NCBI GenBank assembly: GCA_002256685.1
Contig: NQJH01000165.1
Coordinates: 1-13,612 of the forward strand
Length of the DNA: 13,612 nucleotides
Origin: Methylococcaceae bacterium NSP1-2
GTDB taxonomy: Bacteria; Pseudomonadota; Gammaproteobacteria; Methylococcales; Methylomonadaceae
Direction of reading: 5' to 3'
In this document: positions 1 through 6,753 of the stretch, piece by piece
Numbering within the stretch: position 1 is the first letter of the stretch
How the letters are laid out: each line of letters begins with the position of its first letter
Notes under the pieces: generated by a model
Told to the model about the DNA's origin: nothing
The model's database searches: none
What the model saw: the letters and a program-made list of their open reading frames with translations, nothing else
Position numbers and translations under genes: made by a program

Positions 1-120
1 GGTGAAATACGCGTTATTGCCATAGCGCGAGATAAAGCGGGGCTGTTTTTTGGGCAGGTATTACGTTTTAAAAACAAGCTAGGACACTGGCGAACTTGGT
101 TGTGCCAGTATGCTTATTAG
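1..120 (+). CDS. C-terminal end of an unidentified protein (5' end outside window)
   Basis: Frame 1 is open from the first base and ends with TAG at 118-120, giving the last 39 residues of a protein that starts to the left of the window. The end is basic and aromatic-rich, with GEIRVIAIARDKAG near the window edge and a C-terminus ending CQYAY. I do not recognise the family from so short a piece. It is supported as coding only by the open frame running in from the edge, its protein-like composition, and the hairpin that follows it before the converging gene at 234-545. It could be a chance open frame. Confidence 0.45.
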   Translation, partial: GEIRVIAIARDKAGLFFGQVLRFKNKLGHWRTWLCQYAY

Positions 121-201
121 CGGGACGCAGATAAAGTAGCTAAAGCCAACGTTTTGACACACTACGCACGGGTTTGGTGTGTTTTCGTTCCAGCACTAAA
201 G

Positions 202-228
202 GCGGTAGGATTTGTTTCATCCTACCGC
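202..228. terminator. Hairpin between converging genes (putative terminator)
   Basis: A perfect 10-bp stem (GCGGTAGGAT at 202-211 pairs with ATCCTACCGC at 219-228) encloses a 7-base loop. It lies just downstream of the stop at 234 of the minus-strand gene and about 80 bases after the stop of the + strand gene end. On the minus strand it is followed by a weak T-containing run (CTTTAG). There is no strong T-tract on either side, so a bidirectional terminator is likely from position but not proven. Confidence 0.5.
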
Positions 229-233
229 GCTGA

Positions 234-545
234 TTAGGCGGGCTTATCAACTTGCAATGTGTACCGATTGAAAGAACGCCCGTTATTTTTCTGTTCTTTG
301 CCGTGAAAAGTCACTGTGACAAAATCCCCTAACGCGGCGTTTTGTTGTTTCAAGCTGTGTATCAAATAACGATTTAGGTCAACACCGACAACCGCGCCGT
401 TATCTTCCTGTAAAAATAGGGTTTTCTGGTCGTCATAGAGTAAATTTTTATAAATGCCAGTGCCTTGAATGATGCCTGCGATTGTTGCGCCTGCCGAAGG
501 TTGCCAGTAGGTCACTTTGTTTGTTGCTGATTGGTTTTCAGTCAT
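234..545 (-). CDS. Small hypothetical protein, possibly OB-fold-like
   Basis: A 103-residue protein starting at ATG 543-545, with GGA about eight bases upstream. I do not recognise a named family. The pattern looks all-beta: an early GATIAGIIQG strand, a middle segment LFLQEDNGAVVGVDL, then GDFVTVTFHGKE followed by a final strand RYTLQVD. Alternating hydrophobic strands with a GD-V-V-F-GK turn recall small OB-fold domains seen in phage-like or nucleic-acid-binding proteins; that is my inference only. There is no signal peptide, transmembrane segment or cysteine. It faces away from the repeat stretch at 546-805 and is probably monocistronic, ending at the hairpin at 202-228. Confidence 0.6.
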   Translation of the reverse strand: MTENQSATNKVTYWQPSAGATIAGIIQGTGIYKNLLYDDQKTLFLQEDNGAVVGVDLNRYLIHSLKQQNAALGDFVTVTFHGKEQKNNGRSFNRYTLQVDKPA

Positions 546-627
546 TTTTTTATTCCAGTTTGTTAGTAGGTACAGTTGGGTGCAATTGTACTCGGTTCAC
601 CTTAATAGCAGTGAACGCAGTGTCACT

Positions 628-742
628 GCCATTAAGTTAAGCTGTTCGTGCTGAGCTTGTCGAAGTATGAATGGCTTAACTTCGGGCTTCGGATTTTTCC
701 ATTCACCCTTCGACAAGCTCAGGGCGAACGGAAAAATCCTTA
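628..742. repeat. Composite REP-like inverted repeat
   Basis: Two long arms face each other: 628-665 and 708-742. Read on the reverse strand, the left arm gives CTTCGACAAGCTCAG, then a GCGAACG-like block, then TTAACTTAATGGC; the right arm gives the same order with a few extra bases (GGAAAAATCC) between the blocks. Outer ends (CATTAAGTTAA / TTAACTTAATG) and inner ends (GAGCTTGTCGAAG / CTTCGACAAGCTC) pair perfectly. The CTTCGACAAGCTCAG core is, from memory, a common dispersed palindrome in proteobacterial genomes and yields misleading open frames encoding FALSLSKG-type peptides, as it does here on the minus strand. It fills most of the gene-free stretch 546-805. I see no gene in that stretch. 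Confidence 0.75.
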
Positions 743-750
743 ACTTAATG

Positions 751-764
751 GCAATGGAACGCTG
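751..764 (+). repeat. Half-copy of the GCGTGGGAATG dispersed repeat
   Basis: GCTGCGTGGGAATG here is identical, over 14 bases, to 12590-12603, where it forms the loop and right arm of a full hairpin. Only one arm is present here, directly outside the composite inverted repeat at 628-742, suggesting repeat units inserted or recombined side by side. Confidence 0.5.
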
Positions 765-805
765 CGTGGGAATGAGTGAAAAGTGGAGATATATTTTTGG
801 TAGCC

Positions 806-1486
806 CTATAAAGTGGCTCGCGTTTGAATCGCTGTCGAGCAAGTAGACGCAACCAAACGGTCTTGCTGACTACTGAGTAATAAAACGGGTTGCGTGGGTT
901 TTTGTTCGTTAGGTCGATAGTTTGCGGCGGCGGTGATTTGGCGCAGGGTATTTTGTAGGCTCACGGGTCTTTGTTGCTGAATTTTTGCCCATTCGGTCGT
1001 CGTTTTACCCTCGCTATCCTGACGATTGCTAATCAGTTTTATGATAGCGGCTTCACGTTGATAGGGATTCGATTTCAGGAGTAGGCTGATAAATGGGTAG
1101 TAACTTTGCCAGCGTAAGCGTTGATAAAAGGGGCTTAGGTTGGCAAAACTGGTATTTAATAACACCGCGCCATTAATATCTTCAGGGTAGGTTTTCATCC
1201 ATTCCCACGCGACCATGCCACCTAATGAATAAGCCAGTAGTGTGAGTGGTTGTTCTTCTAGCAGACCATCTGCTAATGCTTGTTGGCGCAACAGTGCGGT
1301 GATTGCTTCGATACGGTTCGGGCTGGTTTGTTGATAAAAACGTCCAGTACCTGATAAATCGAGGGTATGAATCCGTGCGTTTGATAATCCGTTTTGCAAT
1401 AGCAGAGGAAATTCGCCCCAATGCGCTGCTTCGCGGGATAAGCCGCGTAATAATAACCAATTCCCTTCCAAACCGTTGTTAGTCAT
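806..1486 (-). CDS. Alpha/beta hydrolase, C-terminally truncated
   Basis: A 226-residue alpha/beta-hydrolase-fold protein of unknown substrate. Visible features are the N-terminal strand and oxyanion-type segment NWLLLRGLSREAAHW (residues 9-23), LDLSGTG (43-49), the nucleophile elbow AYSLGG with Ser87 (85-90), and a candidate acid, Asp209, in LLLSSQQDRLV. The catalytic histidine that should follow in a C-terminal H-x-x-GH type segment is missing: the frame stops at 806-808, seventeen residues after Asp209, soon followed by the repeat block at 628-764. No other reading frame downstream restores it. The protein is therefore probably inactive unless another histidine substitutes. The start ATG (1486) lies inside the end of the M14 gene, an 8-base overlap that implies translational coupling as the last gene of the operon starting at 4221. 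Confidence 0.75.
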   Translation of the reverse strand: MTNNGLEGNWLLLRGLSREAAHWGEFPLLLQNGLSNARIHTLDLSGTGRFYQQTSPNRIEAITALLRQQALADGLLEEQPLTLLAYSLGGMVAWEWMKTYPEDINGAVLLNTSFANLSPFYQRLRWQSYYPFISLLLKSNPYQREAAIIKLISNRQDSEGKTTTEWAKIQQQRPVSLQNTLRQITAAANYRPNEQKPTQPVLLLSSQQDRLVASTCSTAIQTRATL

Positions 1487-2495
1487 ACCATAACCTCAAT
1501 GCCTGTTGACGATGAACTGCTTGTTGACTCTCATCCAACTGCGCCCATGAATCAGGGTAAAGTAAACTGCGGTGCAGAAAGTCGATTAAAATAAAATGCC
1601 GACGCATGACACGTTGTTGTCGATGGGGCAACAAGGGATGAAAAAGACCATGACGATGAAACAAGTGCATCGGGGTTTTTCTCAGCCATAGCCAAGAACC
1701 CATTTCCAGTGTTAATGGGATGAATAGCTTTTGGTTAGGATTTTGCTGCATAAATTCATCGTAGAGATAATCCCATAAATCACCATTGATAATATATTCC
1801 AAGCTGGTGGGTTCAATTTTATAAATGTGGTGTGGGTAGCTACGGTCAAACAGCATTTTTAACGCGAACGTCTCGGCAATAGTCGCAAATGGTTTTTTAC
1901 TGGACGCATAGGGAAACCATAATCGATCTCGAATGCCAAAACCAGAATGCAAATCCAGTGCGATAGATAACGGCGCGTTGAAGAGTTGTTGGCGGACAAT
2001 CTGACACAGTGCGGTTGCCTCCGTTTCCATCGCGGTAGTATCTCCGCGATACCAAGGCAGTTTGGAACTCAACTGCTGACCGCTGTAGAGTTTGATGTTA
2101 CCAACACCTTCGATAGGCGCGTTACGCATTAAATCAACGCCGTTACCATTGCACCGCATTCCCCAATAAACCCCCACTGGATTGACAATAGGGACAAAGA
2201 CTAGCCGCGATTTTTCTAAGCGTGCATTGAAACCTTTATCCCAATCCAGCAATTGGGTAATGGTTTGCAAATAGGACAAAATGACTTCTGAACCGATTTT
2301 TTCCAATCCATGCACACCGCCGAATAAACCCAACACGGGCACGTCTGCGCCTTTAGCACCCAGTGTTATACAGTAAATGGGAAATTCTTGACCCCGATAG
2401 TGAATATGCTCAAGAATTTGTACGTCTGCTCTGTTTCCCAGTCGCTCGATCAGCACTTCGAGCTGTTGAAGCTCTGGAAAGCATTTATTCATCAT
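1479..2495 (-). CDS. M14-family zinc carboxypeptidase / deacylase-like protein
   Basis: A 338-residue protein of the zinc metallocarboxypeptidase (M14, succinylglutamate-desuccinylase-like) group, cytoplasmic as no signal peptide is seen. The zinc ligands are visible as H62-x-x-E65 in FGGVHGLEK and His183 in ALDLHSGFG; the substrate-binding Asn/Arg region is VDLMRNAP (Arg124, Asn125); the catalytic glutamate fits Glu264 in LTLEMGSW. NPVGVYWGMR before the arginine also fits the family. The exact substrate, a peptide or an N-acyl amino acid, cannot be read. Four bases separate it from the preceding acyltransferase stop (2500) and it overlaps the hydrolase start by 8 bases, so the three genes form one operon. 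The start is MM at 2495; the second Met is equally possible. Confidence 0.85.
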   Translation of the reverse strand: MMNKCFPELQQLEVLIERLGNRADVQILEHIHYRGQEFPIYCITLGAKGADVPVLGLFGGVHGLEKIGSEVILSYLQTITQLLDWDKGFNARLEKSRLVFVPIVNPVGVYWGMRCNGNGVDLMRNAPIEGVGNIKLYSGQQLSSKLPWYRGDTTAMETEATALCQIVRQQLFNAPLSIALDLHSGFGIRDRLWFPYASSKKPFATIAETFALKMLFDRSYPHHIYKIEPTSLEYIINGDLWDYLYDEFMQQNPNQKLFIPLTLEMGSWLWLRKTPMHLFHRHGLFHPLLPHRQQRVMRRHFILIDFLHRSLLYPDSWAQLDESQQAVHRQQALRLWYD

Positions 2496-2499
2496 TTAG

Positions 2500-4221
2500 T
2501 TAGTTTACTAGGGGATTTTCGATATAACGTTGGCGTTTTTTAGGTGCAATTTTATCAATTTCAACCATGATTAGGCTGTCAATGCACTGATTGAAATCGG
2601 GATCAATGTTAAAGTCTATGAAATGACAGCCATTATCAACACAAAGTTCCACATATTGTTTGTAGAGTGTGGGAACTTTTACCCCCAGTTTTTTGAGTTC
2701 GCTGTTAAGAATTTTAAAGCAGGTTGAATAATCACCGTTAAATTCACTGGCAGAAAACTGGCGGTATTGTTCTGAGATGATAAACGGTGTTCTGGCTTTT
2801 GTTTGTAACAGCGTCGAACCGAATTGCTGTTTATAAAAACCGATAATCAATTCCTTCGCCTGTTGCGGATAGGCATTACTGATACTGACAGGACCGAACA
2901 GATACTTAATCTCAGGTTGCTCACGCAAATAAGCACCGATGCCATACCAAAGATATTCCAGACTGTGCATTCCCCAATATCGCGGCTGCACAAAGCTTCG
3001 ACCCAGTTCAATACTGTTAGGCAAAAGGGCTGCAAATTCACCTTGTAAGTTAAATAAAGTTTGCGTATAGAAGCCTTCTATACCCATGGTTGCCATGATT
3101 TTAGAGCCCTCGCCAATCCGATAAGCCCCGACTATTTCCAAATCTTTGTCGTCCCACAACACAATGTGTTGGTAATACACATCAAATTTATCCAAATCGA
3201 ATGCAAATCCTGTACCTTCTTCGACTGTTCTGAAAGTCAGTTCGCGTAGCCGAGCAATTTCCTGCATGACGGGGCAATCATCTTTAAACTGATAAAGAAA
3301 TATTTTTTTGCCATCACGAGTTTCGCTAAGTAAACGGGAGCGGTAGAGGGCTTTTTTAATCGCTTTGGTATCACCCGGATGCTCAACGGTTGCAACCGTT
3401 TCAAATAACGATTTTTGATTTTTTTTGCCCAAATTAAGCACATGTTTTCGAAAGCGGCGACTGAGTAGTTTATTACTCTCTTTGCTGTCGATTAAGGCGT
3501 TAGCAGGCACAGGTACGCCAACTTTGAATTTGATTTCTTGCTGCTTCTTATTGAACATTTCATTAACCAGCAAGAAGGTTCCCAACGGTTTATACAACAT
3601 CGATAAGCTATAAAACAAAGCTGAATTTTTCGCTTTAATATAAATTGGCAAAACGGGGCATTGGTTTTTTTTAGCCAGTTTGATGAAACCTGTTTGCCAT
3701 TGACCGTCTTCAATGCCTTTTGATGTTATCCGTGATACTTCACCCGCTGGAAATATAATAATCGCTTCTTCGTTTTCCAATGCGGCTTGCAGGATTTGAT
3801 AAGTGTCTTTAAAGCTTTTTTTGTCCGTTAAGACATCGACAGGTAAAAACACCGATCGCAAATGCTCCATTTGCAGTAATACTCGATTGGCGACAATGCG
3901 TACATCGGGTCGAACAGAACGGATGAGTTTAAGCAATGCTAAACCGTCCAGCGTACCAATGGGATGGTTCGCCACAATCAATAATCGCCCTTCGGATGGG
4001 ATATTCTTGAATGAGTCATTACTGAGTTGATAATTAAATTCAAAATAGCTCAGTAATTTATCGAGAAACGCAAAACCGCGTAGGTGTTGATGTTCAATAA
4101 TAAATTTGTTTAAGCTCTCTTCGTACAGCAATTTTTTTACGGCACTGACAATGAGTTTATTGTCTTTGCCGAATTTTAAATTGGGATAGATTTCTTGTAG
4201 TAGTCGTTCAGCATCAATCAT
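2500..4221 (-). CDS. olsF: Bifunctional acyltransferase, OlsF-like (ornithine or related aminolipid synthesis)
   Basis: A 573-residue two-domain acyltransferase. The N-terminal half is a PlsC/OlsA-like O-acyltransferase: ANHPIGTLDG (84-93, His86 and Asp92, the H-x5-D spacing seen in this subgroup), FPAGEVSR (157-164) and CPVLPIYI (188-195). The C-terminal half (about 290-510) matches OlsB/GNAT-type N-acyltransferases: REL-F-x5-G about residues 326-337, DLDKFDVYYQHIVL (342-355), ELGRSFVQP. In OlsF proteins of Serratia and Flavobacterium the C-terminal part N-acylates ornithine (or glutamine) and the N-terminal part adds the second fatty acid, making membrane ornithine lipids without phosphorus. 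Length agrees with known OlsF. It is the first gene of an operon with an M14 deacylase-like and a hydrolase gene. Amino-acid specificity is inferred, not visible. The start at 4221 has only a weak ribosome site. Confidence 0.82.
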   Translation of the reverse strand: MIDAERLLQEIYPNLKFGKDNKLIVSAVKKLLYEESLNKFIIEHQHLRGFAFLDKLLSYFEFNYQLSNDSFKNIPSEGRLLIVANHPIGTLDGLALLKLIRSVRPDVRIVANRVLLQMEHLRSVFLPVDVLTDKKSFKDTYQILQAALENEEAIIIFPAGEVSRITSKGIEDGQWQTGFIKLAKKNQCPVLPIYIKAKNSALFYSLSMLYKPLGTFLLVNEMFNKKQQEIKFKVGVPVPANALIDSKESNKLLSRRFRKHVLNLGKKNQKSLFETVATVEHPGDTKAIKKALYRSRLLSETRDGKKIFLYQFKDDCPVMQEIARLRELTFRTVEEGTGFAFDLDKFDVYYQHIVLWDDKDLEIVGAYRIGEGSKIMATMGIEGFYTQTLFNLQGEFAALLPNSIELGRSFVQPRYWGMHSLEYLWYGIGAYLREQPEIKYLFGPVSISNAYPQQAKELIIGFYKQQFGSTLLQTKARTPFIISEQYRQFSASEFNGDYSTCFKILNSELKKLGVKVPTLYKQYVELCVDNGCHFIDFNIDPDFNQCIDSLIMVEIDKIAPKKRQRYIENPLVN

Positions 4222-4252
4222 AGCGACTGTTCAGTTACATTAGGTTTTAGCA

Positions 4253-4258
4253 AGTATA
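4253..4258 (-). promoter_or_regulatory. Candidate -10 box for the olsF operon
   Basis: On the minus strand TATACT (5 of 6 to consensus) lies about 32 bases before the olsF start codon. No good -35 hexamer is found at 16-18 bases, the best TTGTCA being about 22 bases away. The gap 4222-4344 between olsF and the broken yihY holds nothing else I can name. Confidence 0.25.
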
Positions 4259-4344
4259 TGAATTCGATGTGACACGGAAGTGACAATCACAAGTGCTGGT
4301 GAGGTTTTAAAGCTGAAAATCGGGAATACAAACCTAGGTAACTG

Positions 4345-5162
4345 TTAAGTTCGGTTATAAATCTTAGCGTTTAAATCAAAACCTATCAGCATAATGAAAC
4401 AGTTAAATTGTATCCATAGCATGACCACCATGATGGTGCCGATACTGCCATATACTTTGTTGTATGTCGCAAAGTTGTTGACATAATAGTTAAATAATAA
4501 GGATGCGATGATGGATAAAATGGTTGCTAATAATGCCCCTGAGTTTATTAATTTATAGTTAGGTGACTTAGTAGTAAGCCATGACTGATTGCGTAATTTA
4601 GCGCAACTTCGCTAAATATAATCAGTAATGACGCGCTCAACACGAGCAGCGAAAGGGCGACAAATAAAAATAATGACACCAGTCTTTGCTTGATGAAGCT
4701 TCTGGTTTCATTAACATGAATGGCGTGATTAAAAGCGTCTATCAGCGCATCAATGCCATTGGTGGCAAAGTAAAGAGTGACTAAAAAACCGAATGATAAT
4801 AAGCCGTTGTGTTGCGTTTTCACTAAATCATTAATGGTGGCTACAGCGGCTTGGTACGCATTTTCAGGCAGTAAGGCGTGCATTTCGTTGAGCAGTTGCG
4901 CTTGTAAATTAGCAACGGGCAAAAAAGGGATTAAGGAAAAAAAGAAGATGATGGCAGGAAACAGAGCCAGAAAAAAAGTGAACGCGACCGCAGAGGCGCG
5001 GGTGCTAATCGCATTTTTTCGCGTGTCTACTAAAAAAAAGTAGCCGATGTCATACAGCGTGAGTCCAGAAAAACCGTGTGGTTGAATGGTTTTCGACCAA
5101 TTTATTAGTTTTTGCGTCGATTCTGTTAATAGCGTTTGCGATGGGTGGGCATTATTTATCAT
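4345..5162 (-). pseudogene. YihY/BrkB-family inner membrane protein, frameshifted with internal deletion
   Basis: The reading frame from ATG 5162 gives 204 residues of a YihY/BrkB (UPF0761) membrane protein: an N-terminal ISTRASAVAFTFFLALFPAI-type first membrane segment, a middle YFATNGIDALIDAFN motif, and further hydrophobic helices, stopping at 4548-4550. A second frame, open from about 4611 down to the stop at 4345-4347, encodes the family's C-terminal end: NSGALLATILSIIAS, YVNNFATYNKVYGSIGT and MLWIQFNCFIMLIGFDLNA. Members are normally about 290-320 residues; joining the two pieces gives about 275, so besides the frameshift roughly 35-45 residues before the SGALLAT segment seem lost. The product is likely non-functional. 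The family forms multipass inner-membrane proteins of uncertain role. It lies upstream of olsF on the same strand, 123 bases away, and may not share its transcript. Confidence 0.8.
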
Positions 5163-5275
5163 AATTATTTAGGCTATTGAAGGCTGTTAATAGGAGTACA
5201 TTCTAAAAAATTACTTTGTGCAAAATTTTATTGATTACCTGATAATGACAGCTTAACAAGGATGTCAGTAAGTTC

Positions 5276-5308
5276 AGACCTGTCAGGTTTTTAAAACCTG
5301 ACAGGTCT
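5276..5308. repeat. Perfect 15-bp inverted repeat (AACCTGACAGGT-type dispersed palindrome)
   Basis: AGACCTGTCAGGTTT (5276-5290) pairs perfectly with AAACCTGACAGGTCT (5294-5308) around the three bases TTA. It lies in the 249-base gap between two divergent genes (yihY start at 5162, secreted protein at 5412). From memory this palindrome is dispersed in many copies in several bacterial groups. It has no strong T-run and lies between divergent starts, so a repeat unit fits better than a terminator. Confidence 0.7.
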
Positions 5309-5350
5309 ATATTTAGTTACTAGCTAGACTATTGTGCTGTAACTTAATAA

Positions 5351-5380
5351 TTGCATGGAGTCGCAAGAATATTCTATAAC
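5351..5380 (+). promoter_or_regulatory. Candidate promoter of the small secreted protein gene
   Basis: TATAAC at 5375-5380 matches a -10 box in 5 of 6 positions, with TTGCAT at 5351-5356 as a poor -35 at an 18-base spacing. Transcription would start near 5387, which leaves a short leader before the ATG at 5412 and excludes the upstream in-frame ATG at 5355 as the start. Confidence 0.35.
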
Positions 5381-5411
5381 GTTAATCAACAATCTAACAC
5401 GAGGTCATCTC

Positions 5412-5813
5412 ATGAAAAAAACTTTATTTATTACCATTGCCATGCTGGTTTCGGGCAGTGCTTTTGCAACCACCGATCATTATTTACTGCGTGATGGTAA
5501 TCATGTTCAGCACTTAAAAGTCACTGAGATTAATAAAGAGTTTACGGTCAGTGCCGATGTGGATTTTGAAGCCAATACCAATGAAAAAGATAAACCTGCT
5601 TGTTCAGCTAGTATTTCTGGTGAAGCTAAACGCATGGATAAAGATAAATTGATACTAAAAAAACACTCTGAAAGTGAAGCGACTTACTGTGAGTTGAAGA
5701 TTCATTTGAGTGAGACCGGCGCGAAAATAGAACAGTCAAAAGATTGCGATAACTTCGCTACTGGTATTTGCCATTTTTCTAGCGATGGCAAAGAGTTAGT
5801 TAAAATCAAATAA
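5412..5813 (+). CDS. Small secreted cysteine-containing hypothetical protein
   Basis: A 133-residue protein with a clear Sec signal peptide: MKKTLFITIAMLVSGSAFA, cleaved probably before TTDHY. The start is set at 5412 because GAGG (5401-5404) sits seven bases upstream and the residues just before it are not signal-like; an in-frame ATG at 5355 would place 19 polar residues ahead of the signal. The mature part is charged and Lys/Glu-rich, with four cysteines (in PACSAS, TYCEL, KDCDN and GICHF) that could form two disulphides in the periplasm. I do not recognise the family. It stands alone, followed by the hairpin at 5826-5878. Confidence 0.75.
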   Translation: MKKTLFITIAMLVSGSAFATTDHYLLRDGNHVQHLKVTEINKEFTVSADVDFEANTNEKDKPACSASISGEAKRMDKDKLILKKHSESEATYCELKIHLSETGAKIEQSKDCDNFATGICHFSSDGKELVKIK

Positions 5814-5825
5814 GCGTGGCTGTTG

Positions 5826-5878
5826 TTACACACAGATGACACCAAAATCTGCCGCTATTGGTTGTCATCTGTGTGTAA
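5826..5878 (+). terminator. Long perfect hairpin after the secreted protein gene
   Basis: TTACACACAGATGACA (5826-5841) pairs perfectly with TGTCATCTGTGTGTAA (5863-5878); CC and GG inside the loop could extend the stem past one bulged T. It starts 12 bases after the stop at 5813. A T-run occurs only at 5901-5906, more than 20 bases beyond the stem, so it is either a terminator of unusual form, an mRNA-stabilising stem, or a short repeat unit. Confidence 0.5.
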
Positions 5879-5893
5879 ACGGCAGAGTATACT
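5862..5893 (+). promoter_or_regulatory. Candidate promoter of the TauE/synthetase operon
   Basis: TATACT at 5888-5893 (5 of 6 to -10) follows TTGTCA at 5862-5867 (5 of 6 to -35) with a 20-base spacing, longer than ideal. The -35 lies within the right arm of the hairpin at 5826-5878, so stem and promoter overlap. It is the only sensible promoter before the gene row 5936-11407. Confidence 0.3.
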
Positions 5894-5935
5894 CATCGGT
5901 TTTTTTAACGTATTAAACACTAAGGATTATCTTGC

Positions 5936-6745
5936 ATGAATGTTTTTTATACCCTTTCGGGCTTTGCAGTAGGCTTATTAGTCGGAATAACAGGGGTAGG
6001 TGGTGGTTCATTAATGACACCATTGCTGGTTTTTTTGTTCAATTTTAATCCAGCGGTCGCAGTAGGGACGGATTTAATGTTTGCCGCTATTACTAAAACC
6101 AGCGGTGTATGGGTTCATCACGGTAAACATGGTTCAGTCGATTGGAAAATTGTCGGTTGGTTAGCCTTAGGAAGTTTGCCGTTTGCGGTGGGTACTTTAT
6201 TTGTATTGAGACATTTAAGCTCTATCGGTAAAGAAACCACCGGCGCGATTACTTTTACTTTAGGGATTGCGTTGATCCTTACCGCTTGCGCCTTGTTTGT
6301 GCGTAGTGTGTTATTACATAACGCGGAAAAGCTGGGGCAGATTGATGATGAGCACAGTAATCTCGAAAATGCGGCACGTTTTAAACATTTAGAAATTCCT
6401 GCAACCGTTCTTATTGGTGCAGTGTTGGGGGTATTAGTTACGCTGTCTTCAGTCGGTGCGGGTGCGTTAGGCACAGTGGCACTGTTATTTTTGTATCCTA
6501 GAATGACCACGCTGAAAATTGTCGGTACGGATTTGGCTCACGCGATTCCACTCACAGCGGTCGCAGGCATAGGGCATTGGACATTAGGCAATGTCGATTT
6601 CGTGTTACTGGGTAGTTTGTTGATGGGATCGGTACCCGGTATCTGGATTGGCAGCCATTTGAGCGCGAAAATTCCCGACAAAGTGTTACGCCCCGTGTTG
6701 GCATCGGTGTTATTGCTGATTGGTCTTAAGTTTGTGCTGCACTAA
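5936..6745 (+). CDS. TauE/SafE (TSUP) family anion exporter
   Basis: A 269-residue multipass inner-membrane protein of the TSUP (TauE/SafE, sulfite/organosulfonate exporter) family. The family signature appears twice, in each half: GLLVGITGVGGGSLMTPLLV at residues 13-32 followed by AVGTDLMFA, and VLVTLSSVGAGALGTVALL followed by IVGTDLAHA about residues 165-200. About eight hydrophobic segments are visible, the usual number, and the length is normal. The substrate is probably a sulfur-containing anion but cannot be read. AAGGA at 5922-5926 is a good ribosome site, nine bases from the ATG. The next gene begins 8 bases after its stop, so it probably heads the synthetase gene row; whether its function is linked to them is unknown. 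Confidence 0.85.
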   Translation: MNVFYTLSGFAVGLLVGITGVGGGSLMTPLLVFLFNFNPAVAVGTDLMFAAITKTSGVWVHHGKHGSVDWKIVGWLALGSLPFAVGTLFVLRHLSSIGKETTGAITFTLGIALILTACALFVRSVLLHNAEKLGQIDDEHSNLENAARFKHLEIPATVLIGAVLGVLVTLSSVGAGALGTVALLFLYPRMTTLKIVGTDLAHAIPLTAVAGIGHWTLGNVDFVLLGSLLMGSVPGIWIGSHLSAKIPDKVLRPVLASVLLLIGLKFVLH

Positions 6746-6753
6746 GCATTTAC

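Noticed and set aside
157..185. ACACAC / GTGTGT stem followed by TTTTCG as a terminator of the first gene
   Set aside because: Only six base pairs with a long loop and an interrupted T-run.
571..590. Imperfect inverted repeat TACAGTTG / CAATTGTA
   Set aside because: Short, with a mismatch, in AT-rich DNA; not distinguishable from chance.
597..842. Minus-strand open frame with FALSLSKG and RQAQHEQ peptides
   Set aside because: It is the translation of the composite inverted repeat, not a protein; its first residues continue past the truncated hydrolase in another frame without restoring the family motif.
5355..5411. Upstream ATG start of the small secreted protein
   Set aside because: It would put polar residues before the signal peptide and lies upstream of the likely -10 box; GAGG before 5412 supports the later start.
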